Source: an uncultured Lachnospiraceae bacterium (GTDB lineage: Bacteria > Bacillota > Clostridia > Lachnospirales > Lachnospiraceae). Taken from it: a DNA stretch of 64,000 bases. Positions 25,150-33,952 of this stretch are shown in pieces. The notes under the pieces were generated by a model. That model saw nothing but the letters and a program-made list of their open reading frames with translations, did not search any database and was not told the DNA's origin. A program made the position numbers and the translations under genes. Location of the stretch: positions 132,193 to 196,192 of the forward strand of contig CAJUDM010000004.1 in the NCBI GenBank assembly GCA_910584915.1, given 5' to 3'. Position 1 is the first letter of the stretch; each line of letters starts with the position of its first letter.

Positions 25150-26757
25150 TCAGGAATCTTTCCGCCTCAGCGCCGCCGCAACAAACCCCTTGAACAGTGG
25201 ATGAGGACGGTTGGGCCTCGACTTTAACTCCGGGTGCGCCTGGGTCGCGAGGAAAAACGGATGACCGGGGATCTCGATCATCTCCACGATGCGCCCGTCC
25301 GGCGAGGTGCCGGAAAGCTTTAGCCCGTGTTCGACCAGGATATCCCGATACCCGTTGTTGACTTCATAGCGGTGCCTGTGTCTCTCCTGAATATGTTTTT
25401 CGCCGTAGAGAGTGTAAGCTTTGGAATCCTCCGCGAGCACGCAGGGGCAGGAACCGAGACGCAGGGTGCCGCCGATGTCCACAACGCCGTTCTGGTCTGG
25501 CATCAGTGCTATGACAGGATGGGGCGTATCCGGGTCCAGTTCTATGCTGTGGGCGCCTGCGAGCCCCGCCACATTTCTCGCGTACTCGACGATGGAGAGC
25601 TGCATACCCAGACAAAGTCCCAAATAAGGGATGTTCCGGGTTCTGGCATATTCTATGGCGCAGAGCATGCCGTCGATGCCGCGGTCGCCGAAACCGCCGG
25701 GCACGAGGATGCCCTGCACATCCGAGAGCAGATCATCAATATTTTCCCCCGTGACAGTTTCCGAGTCGATCCATTTGATATGGACAGTGGCATGATTGGT
25801 GATGCCGCCGTGCTTTAAGGCCTCCACAACGCTGATGTAGGCGTCATGAAGAGCGGTATATTTTCCGACGAGGGCGACGGTCACTTTGTCGGTGGGATGG
25901 CGCAGGGCCTCAACCATCGAAGTCCAGTCGGCGAGGTCGGGCGCAGGACAGGGCAGATGCAGGCATTCGCAGGCGACGTCGGCTAACTTCTCCTTCTCCA
26001 TGGCGAGGGGTGCCTCATACAGGTATTCCACATCCAGATTCTGCAGCACATGGCTCTTTGGCACATTGCAGAAGAGGGAGATCTTGTCCTTTATGGTTTC
26101 ATCCAGGGGATATTCGCTTCGGCAGACGATAATGTCTGGCCATATGCCCATGCCCTGCAGTTCCTTGACGCTCGCCTGGGTTGGTTTCGTCTTCATCTCC
26201 TGGGAAGCCCGCAGATAGGGGATCAGCGTCACGTGGATCAGGATCGCGTTCTCATGCCCGGCTTCATGCTGAAACTGTCTGATGGCTTCCAGAAAAGGCT
26301 GAGACTCGATATCGCCGACGGTGCCGCCCACCTCGATGATGGCGATCCTTGTATCGGAGTCCGCGTCGTTCCGGTAGAAGCGGCTCTTGATCTCGTTCGT
26401 GATGTGGGGGATGACCTGTACCGTGCCGCCGCCGTAATCTCCGCGCCGCTCTTTCTGAAGAACCGACCAGTAGATCTTTCCGGTGGTGACGTTGGAATTT
26501 TTATCCAGATTTTCATCGATGAATCGCTCATAGTGCCCGAGGTCGAGGTCGGTCTCGGTGCCGTCGTCGGTGACGAAGACTTCGCCGTGCTGGATCGGGT
26601 TCATGGTGCCGGGGTCGATATTGATATAGGGATCGAATTTCTGCATGGTGACACGGTACCCTCTCGCCTTTAGCAGCCTGCCAAGGGAAGCCGCTGTGAT
26701 GCCTTTTCCGAGGCCGGATACGACGCCTCCGGTAACAAATACATATTTTACTGCCAT
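25150..26757 (-). CDS. pyrG: CTP synthase
   Basis: Full-length CTP synthase, 535 residues, converting UTP to CTP with glutamine-derived ammonia. The synthetase domain begins KYVFVTGGVVSGLGKGI with the P-loop and continues KFDPYINIDPGTMNP and EVGGTVGDIESQPFLEA. The class I glutaminase domain has the nucleophile Cys in YLGLCLGMQ (about 380) and the His-Glu pair in AQAHPELKSRP near the end. Its leader carries a terminator-like hairpin, as expected for attenuation-controlled pyrG genes in Firmicutes. It ends almost against the carD-like gene. Confidence 0.95.
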   Translation of the reverse strand: MAVKYVFVTGGVVSGLGKGITAASLGRLLKARGYRVTMQKFDPYINIDPGTMNPIQHGEVFVTDDGTETDLDLGHYERFIDENLDKNSNVTTGKIYWSVLQKERRGDYGGGTVQVIPHITNEIKSRFYRNDADSDTRIAIIEVGGTVGDIESQPFLEAIRQFQHEAGHENAILIHVTLIPYLRASQEMKTKPTQASVKELQGMGIWPDIIVCRSEYPLDETIKDKISLFCNVPKSHVLQNLDVEYLYEAPLAMEKEKLADVACECLHLPCPAPDLADWTSMVEALRHPTDKVTVALVGKYTALHDAYISVVEALKHGGITNHATVHIKWIDSETVTGENIDDLLSDVQGILVPGGFGDRGIDGMLCAIEYARTRNIPYLGLCLGMQLSIVEYARNVAGLAGAHSIELDPDTPHPVIALMPDQNGVVDIGGTLRLGSCPCVLAEDSKAYTLYGEKHIQERHRHRYEVNNGYRDILVEHGLKLSGTSPDGRIVEMIEIPGHPFFLATQAHPELKSRPNRPHPLFKGFVAAALRRKDS

Positions 26758-26850
26758 AAAATGTCCTCTTTTCTTTGATCCTCGCGGCAGCTGTCGGTTT
26801 GCCGGCGCAGGTGTGGCTGGCTTTGATCCGCCGCCGGCAGCTGCCCGTGG

Positions 26851-26904
26851 AAATAAAGAAACTTCCGGGACAGTCCGCCCCGTTGCGGATTGCCTCAGAA
26901 GTTT
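26851..26904 (-). terminator. terminator-like hairpin in the pyrG leader
   Basis: Read leftward: AAACTTC (26904-26898) pairs with GAAGTTT (26865-26859), and an inner stem CAATCCGC/GCGGACTG closes it. CTTTATTT then follows at 26858-26851. It lies about 95 bases before the pyrG ATG. A leftward TATAAT at 26988-26983 is a candidate -10. The remainder of 26758-27134 shows no gene. This fits a leader attenuator. Confidence 0.6.
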
Positions 26905-27134
26905 TTATCGCTGCCTGTCATACTTTTACAGAAAACGGATTTCTCTGGATCCTGCTTTGTTTCCCAAAAACATTACTGCATTATTATAAAGTGATACGCA
27001 AAAAAAATCTACTGTTTTTCAAAAAAAATTTAGAATTCTTTTATAGATGTGTCCATTAATTCACGATTCAGTTATTGCTTTATTGTTGCAAATCAGCTAG
27101 AATCATACTATTGGAATGCGAAAGGAAAAAGAGT

Positions 27135-30100
27135 ATGGACCAACCTTATCAGAATAATAGTAATAATGAATACAATAACGGCGGCTATAATAACGGTTAC
27201 AACAATGGCGGTTATAACGGCGGCGACTACAATAATGGAAATAACGGGAACAACGGACCGGGGGCGCCCGGGCCGGGAAAAGGAAATGATCCCAAAAGGC
27301 AGAATATCTTTCTGCTGATGCTGGCTGCTGTCATCACGATGATTTTTATTGGGATGCTGATGATGGGCATGAGCAGTCAGAAGATGGAGGTCAGCTACAG
27401 TGAGTTTATCCGGATGGTGGAAGAAGATAAGGTGGACTCCGTAATATTTGTCGGAGACAGACTTGACTTTGCGCTGAAAACGGAAGGTGCGGAAAAGGCT
27501 TCCGACGATATCTCAGGAAAGGAGGACAGTTCATCCGCCGGGACATCGGGAACGCCGGTCATCAGACAGCAGGAAAATTTCTGGGCAAGGATGGTGCCGA
27601 CACAGACCTATTACACGATCCGGGTGCAGGACGATGAACTTACCCCGCGGCTTTTGGAACACGGTGTCAATATTCAGGGGCAGACGGCAGGGCTTTTGGA
27701 TTCCATCGTCTCCATCCTGATCTCAGTGGTGCTCCCGATCGGCCTGATGTGGCTGCTTTTGAGTTTCCTGTTCAAGAAGATGAGCAAGGGCGGCGGCATT
27801 ATGGGTATGGGAAAGACCACCGCGAAGGTTTATGTGCAGAAGGAGACAGGAGTTACCTTTAAAGATGTGGCGGGTGAGGACGAGGCGAAAGAGTCCCTCG
27901 TGGAGGTTGTGGACTTTCTCCACAATCCCGGCAAATATTCCCAGGTCGGCGCGAAGCTGCCGAAGGGAGCGCTGCTGGTGGGACCTCCCGGCACAGGTAA
28001 GACGCTGCTGGCGAGAGCGGTGGCAGGTGAGGCGAAGGTGCCGTTCTTTTCCCTGGCGGGCTCGGACTTTATCGAACTCTATGTAGGACTGGGCGCGTCC
28101 CGTGTCAGGGATCTGTTCAGGGAGGCGGAGAAAAATGCGCCCTGTATCGTATTTATCGATGAGATCGATGCCATCGGGCGGAGCAGAGACTCCAAGTACG
28201 GCGGCGGAAACGAGGAGCGGGAACAGACTTTGAACCAGCTGCTCTCGGAGATGGACGGATTTGACGGAAAGAGCGGGATCATTATCCTGGCGGCGACCAA
28301 CAGACCGGAGATCCTGGATAAAGCGTTGCTCCGACCGGGGCGCTTTGACAGACGTATTATCGTGGATAAGCCTGATCTGAAAGGGCGTGTGGAGATCCTG
28401 AAGGTGCATGCGAAGGATGTGCTGATGGATGATTCCGTTGACCTCAATGAAATTGCGTTAGCGACCAGCGGGGCAGTGGGTTCCGATCTGGCGAATATGA
28501 TAAACGAGGCGGCGATCAACGCCGTGAAGATGGGCAGAGCATGCGTCTCCCAGAAAGACCTCTTCGATGCGGTGGAGCAGGTGTTGGTGGGCAAGGAGAA
28601 GAAGGACCGCATCATGAGCAAGGAGGAGCGGCGCATCGTATCCTACCATGAGACCGGCCATGCCCTGGTATCGGCGCTTCAGAAGAATTCTGAACCGGTG
28701 CAGAAGATTACGATCGTGCCCAGGACCATGGGGGCGTTGGGCTATGTGATGCAGGTGCCGGAGGAGGAGAAATTCTTAAATACGGAAGCCGAGCTGCGGG
28801 ATATGCTGGTAGGGCTTTTAGCGGGGCGCGCGGCGGAGGAGATCGTGTTCGACACTGTGACGACGGGGGCTTCCAACGATATAGAGAAAGCGACCAATAT
28901 CGCCCGTTCCATGGTGACCCAGTACGGCATGAGCAAGAAGTTTGGGCTGATGGGACTGGAATCCGTGGAGAGCAGATATCTGGACGGCAGGACGGTCATG
29001 AACTGCAGCGATAATACGGCTGCGGATGTGGATACGGAAGTGATGAAGCTGTTGAAGGACAGCTATAAAGAGGCGAAGAAGCTTTTGAAGGAAAACAGAA
29101 AGCTTCTGGATAAACTGGCAGAGTTCCTGATCGAGAAGGAGACGATCACCGGTAAAGAGTTCATGAAGATATACCGGAAGGAAAAGGGCCTGCCGGAACC
29201 TGAGGAGAAGCCGGAGGAGGCGAGGACGGAGCAGGTTCCTGTGAGGCAGGGAGCACCGGGCTTCCACATTCCGGGAAATTACGGAAGGCCGCCGATACCG
29301 CCTGTGGGCGGTTTCAGACCAGGGCTGCCGCAGGGTGCCCCTTACGGAAACGGTCAACCGCAGGGAAATCCTTATCAGGGCGGCATGCCCGGACCGGGAG
29401 GAGCGCCGCAGGGGAATCCCTGTCAGGACGGGCAGCCCAACCCCGGAGGAGTGCCGCAGGGAATCCCGAATCAGGATGGCGGACCGGGAGGAGCACCGCA
29501 GGGAAATCCCTATCAGGACGGCCAGCTGAATACACCGCAGGGAAATCAGGGAATGCCGCAGGGCGGTTCTTACGGAAACGACCAGGGCGGTGCATTTCAG
29601 ACAAACCCGTACCAGAGCGGAGGCCAGGGTGCGGAGGAGACGAGAAACAGCAGAAAGGAAGCGTGGGACGCCCAGTACAGGCAGAATCACTGGTCGAATC
29701 AGGCGGGAAATCAGAGTAAGCCGCAGCCAAATCCCTATCAGAGCGGAATGCCGAATCCCGGCGTGGCGCCGCAGGGGAATCCATACTGGAACAACCAGCC
29801 CGGACAGAGGGCGCCGCAGGGAAATCCCTATCAGGACGGCAGGCTGAATGTACCGCAGGGAGGTCCCGGTGGAAATGGAATGCCGGGAGGGATACAGAAC
29901 CCGCAGGGACAGCCGCCGGGAGCACCCGGTCCGGATGGCAAAGCGGAGGCGGCGCTGGGAACCCAGGGAGTAAAAGGCGCTTTCTCAGGAGTGCCGCAGG
30001 AAATCGTGGAGAGAGCGGAAGAACAGAGCTTTGTGCCGTATGAGGATATCCAGGAACCTGCCATTGTAGACAATGAGAAGGATGCGGAGATCGTGCTGGA

Positions 30101-30230
30101 GGCGGCGGTGGAAGCTTTGGAGAAGAAAAATGAGAATGCGGATGCCGCTATCGATGATCCGATAAAAGAGGAAAATGCGGAGACGGCGATGGAAAATGTG
30201 GATGCCGCAGAAGATAAAACGGAAGTATAA
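27135..30230 (+). CDS. ftsH: FtsH membrane AAA protease with a 340-residue disordered tail
   Basis: Membrane-anchored ATP-dependent zinc protease, 1031 residues from ATG 27135. An Asn/Gly/Tyr-rich head (1-40, YNNGG repeats) precedes two membrane segments (58-80, 190-213). The AAA module has Walker A GPPGTGKT (283-290), Walker B IVFIDEIDAIG (338-348) and arginine fingers in LLRPGRFDRR. The protease has HETGH (505-509) and the third zinc ligand Asp582. Normal FtsH ends around residue 690. Here a Pro/Gly/Gln/Asn tail with repeats of the form PQGNPYQDG runs to about 945, then an acidic Glu/Asp/Ala tail to 1031. The core looks fully active. HflK and HflC, its usual partners, are encoded 19 kb upstream. 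Confidence 0.93.
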   Translation: MDQPYQNNSNNEYNNGGYNNGYNNGGYNGGDYNNGNNGNNGPGAPGPGKGNDPKRQNIFLLMLAAVITMIFIGMLMMGMSSQKMEVSYSEFIRMVEEDKVDSVIFVGDRLDFALKTEGAEKASDDISGKEDSSSAGTSGTPVIRQQENFWARMVPTQTYYTIRVQDDELTPRLLEHGVNIQGQTAGLLDSIVSILISVVLPIGLMWLLLSFLFKKMSKGGGIMGMGKTTAKVYVQKETGVTFKDVAGEDEAKESLVEVVDFLHNPGKYSQVGAKLPKGALLVGPPGTGKTLLARAVAGEAKVPFFSLAGSDFIELYVGLGASRVRDLFREAEKNAPCIVFIDEIDAIGRSRDSKYGGGNEEREQTLNQLLSEMDGFDGKSGIIILAATNRPEILDKALLRPGRFDRRIIVDKPDLKGRVEILKVHAKDVLMDDSVDLNEIALATSGAVGSDLANMINEAAINAVKMGRACVSQKDLFDAVEQVLVGKEKKDRIMSKEERRIVSYHETGHALVSALQKNSEPVQKITIVPRTMGALGYVMQVPEEEKFLNTEAELRDMLVGLLAGRAAEEIVFDTVTTGASNDIEKATNIARSMVTQYGMSKKFGLMGLESVESRYLDGRTVMNCSDNTAADVDTEVMKLLKDSYKEAKKLLKENRKLLDKLAEFLIEKETITGKEFMKIYRKEKGLPEPEEKPEEARTEQVPVRQGAPGFHIPGNYGRPPIPPVGGFRPGLPQGAPYGNGQPQGNPYQGGMPGPGGAPQGNPCQDGQPNPGGVPQGIPNQDGGPGGAPQGNPYQDGQLNTPQGNQGMPQGGSYGNDQGGAFQTNPYQSGGQGAEETRNSRKEAWDAQYRQNHWSNQAGNQSKPQPNPYQSGMPNPGVAPQGNPYWNNQPGQRAPQGNPYQDGRLNVPQGGPGGNGMPGGIQNPQGQPPGAPGPDGKAEAALGTQGVKGAFSGVPQEIVERAEEQSFVPYEDIQEPAIVDNEKDAEIVLEAAVEALEKKNENADAAIDDPIKEENAETAMENVDAAEDKTEV

Positions 30231-30272
30231 AAAGTATGGAAGAGCCGGATAGGCAGATGTGTAAAAGGAGGC

Positions 30273-30310
30273 AGGCTGTCCGTCAGTTGACGGGCAGCCT
30301 GAATTGATTT
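30273..30310 (+). terminator. terminator after ftsH
   Basis: AGGCTGTCCGTC (30273-30284) pairs with GACGGGCAGCCT (30289-30300) around AGTT, then a weak T stretch. A second stem, TTTTGAGA/TCTCAAAA (30321-30341), follows. Confidence 0.6.
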
Positions 30311-30430
30311 CTACTGACTGTTTTGAGAGATTTTCTCAAAATACTGGATTGCAATCCACAGTGCCTGCCGAAGTTGAAATTAGCTATGTGAACCCCATGG
30401 GTATCTTTGGAAGAAAGGCGGATTATAAAT

Positions 30431-30685
30431 ATGGACAATAAAACATATAGTATAGATGTACCTCATTTTTATTGCTTGGAGTATCGTGAAGCTGATAAGA
30501 AAATGTTTGTAGAAATGGATTTTCGAGAAGATATTTTTATATTGAGTACCGATTTGATTACTCATTGGGAAAAACCTTATGAAAATATTAGAATTGAGGA
30601 TAAGGATAAAAAAAGAATATTATTCAACATAGAAGAATTTTTATTGACAAAAACAATACCGAGCAATATTATCTGGGAAGATTGA
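30431..30685 (+). CDS. small AT-rich orphan protein, possibly immunity-like
   Basis: Not recognised. An 84-residue acidic soluble protein from ATG 30431 (AAAGGCGG upstream): MDNKTYSIDVPHFYCLEY, then EMDFREDIFILSTDLITHWE and a Lys/Asp-rich turn before IPSNIIWED. Alternating short strands and its size recall small beta-rich immunity proteins of toxin systems, but no motif proves this. The gene is strikingly AT-rich compared with ftsH and uvrC on either side, which suggests transfer. No toxin gene is adjacent. The longer frame from 30407 lacks a ribosome site. Confidence 0.55.
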   Translation: MDNKTYSIDVPHFYCLEYREADKKMFVEMDFREDIFILSTDLITHWEKPYENIRIEDKDKKRILFNIEEFLLTKTIPSNIIWED

Positions 30686-30750
30686 AGCAGAGGGTTTAAA
30701 TTCTGATTACGGAAGGCGGCAGATGTGCGATACCGGAGTGAAAATATGGA

Positions 30751-30779
30751 TTGTTATTTTGCCGGCTGCAACATATAAT
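30751..30779 (+). promoter_or_regulatory. promoter of uvrC
   Basis: TTGTTA (30751-30756), a 17-base spacer and consensus TATAAT (30774-30779), 39 bases before the uvrC start. Confidence 0.65.
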
Positions 30780-30817
30780 TGAGATATATCAGGGCGAAGA
30801 GGTGCGTGGATACCGCT

Positions 30818-32683
30818 ATGTTTGACATCGAAGAGGAATTGAAAAAGCTGCCGGCAAAGCCCGGCGTATATATCATGCACGATGAGGCGGACACGATCCT
30901 CTATGTGGGAAAGGCGGTGAATCTGCACAACAGAGTGCGCTCGTATTTCCGGAAGATACACGGCAGGGGACCGCAGATCGAGAAAATGGTGCAGCAGATC
31001 GCGCGGTTTGAATATATCGTGACGGACTCCGAACTGGAGGCGTTGGTTCTGGAGAACAACCTGATCAAGGAGAACAGCCCGAAGTACAATACGCTGTTAA
31101 AGGATGACAAAACCTATCCCTTTATCAAAGTGACGGTGTCGGAGGATTTCCCGCGAGTCCTGTTTTCCCGGGAGATGAAAAAGGACAGGTCGCGTTATTT
31201 TGGACCGTATACGAGCGCGACGGCGGTGAAGGATACGATCGAATTGTTAAATAAGCTGTTTAAGCTGCGCACCTGCAATAGAGTGCTGCCGCGGGATATA
31301 GGGCAGGAGCGCCCCTGCCTCAACCATCACATTGGACAATGTCTTGCGCCCTGTCAGGGGTATATCAGTAAAGAGGAGTACCGAAAGAGGGTGGATCAGG
31401 CGTTGGATTTTCTGGGCGGCAATTATAATGTAATCCTGAAAGATCTGGAGAAGAAGATGCAGGACGCGTCGGAGGAGCTGAACTTCGAGGAGGCGATCCG
31501 CTACCGGGATCTGTATGAGAGCGTAAGGAGTGTCTCCCAGAAACAGAAGATCACCCACAGCGATGGGGAGGACAAGGATATCATTGCTGTGGCGCAGGAC
31601 GAGCAGGATGCGGTCGTTCAGGTATTTTTTGTCAGGGGCGGCAAACTGATCGGGCGGGAACATTACTATATGACAAATGTGTCAGGTGTATTGCGGAGCG
31701 ATATCCTGCAGCAGTTTATTCAGCAGTTCTATGCGGGTACGCCTTTTCTACCGCGGGAGCTGATCCTGCAGGAGGCTGTGGAGGACATGGAAGTGCTGGA
31801 GCAGTGGCTTGGCGGTAAGCGGGGCGGCAGAGTTTATCTCAGGGTGCCGCAGAAAGGCACGAAGGAAAAACTGGTGGAACTTGCGGAGCAGAATGCGCGG
31901 CTGATCCTGTCAAAGGACAAGGAGAAGATCAGACGGGAGGAGGGGAGAACCATCGGGGCGGTGAAGGAGATCGCATCGCTGCTTCATCTTCAGCATATCA
32001 ACAGAATGGAGGCTTTCGATATCTCCAACATCAGCGGTTTTGAGAATGTGGGATCCATGGTGGTCTATGAAAAGGGGAAACCCAAGCGCAGCGATTACCG
32101 AAAATTTAAGATCAGGACGGTCAGCGGACCGGACGACTATGCCTGCATGAAGGAGGTGCTGACAAGGCGTTTTCTGCACGGGATGGAGGAGCGGGAGGAG
32201 CTGTCTGCGAGAAAGATGGATGCGGAGTACGGTTCTTTTACAAAGTTTCCGGATCTGCTCCTGATGGATGGCGGAAAAGGCCAGGTGAATATTGCGTTGG
32301 AGGTGCTGAAGGATTTGAAGATCGATATTCCGGTCTGCGGCATGGTAAAAGACGACAACCACCGGACCAGGGGGCTCTACTATCATAACAGAGAGATTCC
32401 CATTGACAGACATTCGGAAGGTTTTAAACTTATCACAAGGATACAGGATGAAGCCCACCGCTTTGCCATAGAGTATCACCGCTCCCTGCGGGGCAAAACC
32501 CAGGTGAGATCTGTCCTGGAGGATATTCCCGGCGTGGGTGAGGCAAGGCGGAAGGCGCTGATGCGGCACTTTAAATCCATGGATGAGATGAGGAAGGCGA
32601 GCGTGGAACAGTTCGCAAAGATCCCTGAGATTCCCGAGAATATCGCGGAGGGAATATACGCGTTTTTCCACCCCGAAAGTTAG
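30818..32683 (+). CDS. uvrC: excinuclease ABC subunit C
   Basis: Nucleotide-excision-repair nuclease, 621 residues from ATG 30818 (MFDIEEELKKLPAKPGVYIM, the normal N-terminus). The GIY-YIG domain for 3' incision contains GVYIMHDEADTILYVGKA. A UVR motif for UvrB contact follows near residue 210 (ASEELNFEEAIRYRDLYESV). The RNase-H-like domain for 5' incision includes EAFDISNISG and LLMDGGKGQVNIA. The C-terminal helix-hairpin-helix pair is DIPGVGEARRKALMRHF and IPEIPENIAEGIY. Complete and standard. No other repair gene is adjacent. Confidence 0.95.
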   Translation: MFDIEEELKKLPAKPGVYIMHDEADTILYVGKAVNLHNRVRSYFRKIHGRGPQIEKMVQQIARFEYIVTDSELEALVLENNLIKENSPKYNTLLKDDKTYPFIKVTVSEDFPRVLFSREMKKDRSRYFGPYTSATAVKDTIELLNKLFKLRTCNRVLPRDIGQERPCLNHHIGQCLAPCQGYISKEEYRKRVDQALDFLGGNYNVILKDLEKKMQDASEELNFEEAIRYRDLYESVRSVSQKQKITHSDGEDKDIIAVAQDEQDAVVQVFFVRGGKLIGREHYYMTNVSGVLRSDILQQFIQQFYAGTPFLPRELILQEAVEDMEVLEQWLGGKRGGRVYLRVPQKGTKEKLVELAEQNARLILSKDKEKIRREEGRTIGAVKEIASLLHLQHINRMEAFDISNISGFENVGSMVVYEKGKPKRSDYRKFKIRTVSGPDDYACMKEVLTRRFLHGMEEREELSARKMDAEYGSFTKFPDLLLMDGGKGQVNIALEVLKDLKIDIPVCGMVKDDNHRTRGLYYHNREIPIDRHSEGFKLITRIQDEAHRFAIEYHRSLRGKTQVRSVLEDIPGVGEARRKALMRHFKSMDEMRKASVEQFAKIPEIPENIAEGIYAFFHPES

Positions 32684-32730
32684 ATCCTGCCGTGAGCTCC
32701 CCGATTTTTTTTCTGTTAATTTCTCCCAGG

Positions 32731-32750
32731 TTGTGGTATAATATCCACAA
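32731..32750. promoter_or_regulatory. inverted repeat around a -10 box after uvrC
   Basis: TTGTGG-TATAATAT-CCACAA. The centre holds a consensus TATAAT (32737-32742), with TGTTAA 17 bases upstream as a possible -35. A protein bound to the arms would occlude the promoter that leads into the hprK region. Confidence 0.4.
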
Positions 32751-32759
32751 AAGTAATGA

Positions 32760-32932
32760 GCAGTGCGAAAAAAGGCTGATAAAAAGCTGCGTTGTGCTTG
32801 CACAAAAGCAGGTTTTTATCTGACTTTTTTCATAGGGCGTATGCCCGTGAGCGAGGAAAACCGCAGGTTTTACGAGCTTGCACTGCGCAGTAAAAAGAAA
32901 AGACTGAAAAAGCTGCGTTGTGCCTGCACTGC
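32760..32932. repeat. extragenic palindromic repeat element before hprK
   Basis: Bounded by GCAGTGC (32760-32766) and GCACTGC (32880-32886, again 32926-32932). A 23-base unit starting AAAAAGCTGCGTTGTGC occurs at 32781-32803 and 32907-32929 with one mismatch. The first copy sits in a long stem: GATAAAAA and CTGC arms close on TTGTGC-TT-GCACAA. No protein is encoded. It fills most of the 311-base gap between uvrC and hprK. Confidence 0.6.
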
Positions 32933-32994
32933 GCAGTAGAGGGAAAGGGTTAATAAAAAGCGGGAAAGTATGTACAGGAGAAGGAGAAAAAATT

Positions 32995-33930
32995 ATGGCA
33001 AGTATTCGTCTGACTAAAGTTATTGAAAAGATGAAACTGGAAAATCTGACACCGGAACTTGATATCAAAAATGTGAAGATATCTCAGCCGGATATCAACA
33101 GGCCGGCATTGCAGCTGACGGGTTATCTGGAGCATTTTGCGACCACAAGGCTGCAGGTGATGGGATTTGTGGAATACAGCTATATGATGGGGATGAGCGA
33201 AGAGAAGAGAAGGGAGATCTATGACGGGCTCATTCAGGACGATTGTCCCGGGTTTGTGTTTTGCAGAGAGCTGGTGCCGGATGAGATCTTTCTGGAAATT
33301 GCCAATAAAAAGGGTGTGCCTGTATTAAATACAAAGAAAGCGACTTCGGCGTTTATGGCGGAGATCATCCGCTGGTTAAATGTGAAACTGGCGCCCTGCA
33401 TTTCAGTCCATGGCGTGCTGGTGGATGTCTACGGGGAAGGCGTTCTGATCACGGGGGAGAGCGGCATCGGGAAATCCGAGGCGGCTCTTGAACTGATCAA
33501 GAGGGGACACCGCCTTGTGACGGACGATGTGGTGGAACTGCGCAAGGTGAGTGAGGAGACATTGATCGGATCCGCGCCGGATATCACGAAGCATTTCATC
33601 GAACTGCGCGGTATCGGCATCGTGGATGTAAAAACGCTGTTTGGTGTGTCCTGCGTCAGGGAGACGCAGAATATCGACCTCGTGATCAAGCTTGAGGACT
33701 GGGATAAGGACAAAGAATATGACAGACTTGGCCTGCAGGAGGAATATACTGAATATCTGGGGAATAAGATAGTATGTCACAATATACCGATCAGGCCCGG
33801 GCGGAATCTGGCGATCATCTGTGAGGCGGCAGCGGTAAACCACCGCCAGAAGAAGATGGGCTATAATGCGGCACAGGAACTGTATAACCGTGTACAGCGC
33901 AACCTGGCACAGAAGAGAGAAGAAAATTAA
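32995..33930 (+). CDS. hprK: HPr kinase/phosphorylase
   Basis: Bifunctional kinase/phosphorylase that adds or removes phosphate on Ser46 of HPr or Crh, the core switch of carbon catabolite control in Firmicutes. 311 residues from ATG 32995 (GGAGAAGGAG upstream; the frame opens earlier inside the repeat). The N-terminal domain is normal, His139 lies in ISVHG, and the P-loop is GESGIGKS (154-161). The HprK signature with RGIGIVDVKTLFGV follows. It heads a cluster running to a Crh-like gene at 38.0 kb, its likely substrate. Confidence 0.94.
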   Translation: MASIRLTKVIEKMKLENLTPELDIKNVKISQPDINRPALQLTGYLEHFATTRLQVMGFVEYSYMMGMSEEKRREIYDGLIQDDCPGFVFCRELVPDEIFLEIANKKGVPVLNTKKATSAFMAEIIRWLNVKLAPCISVHGVLVDVYGEGVLITGESGIGKSEAALELIKRGHRLVTDDVVELRKVSEETLIGSAPDITKHFIELRGIGIVDVKTLFGVSCVRETQNIDLVIKLEDWDKDKEYDRLGLQEEYTEYLGNKIVCHNIPIRPGRNLAIICEAAAVNHRQKKMGYNAAQELYNRVQRNLAQKREEN

Positions 33931-33952
33931 TGGAGAGGGGGAGGTACAAAAG

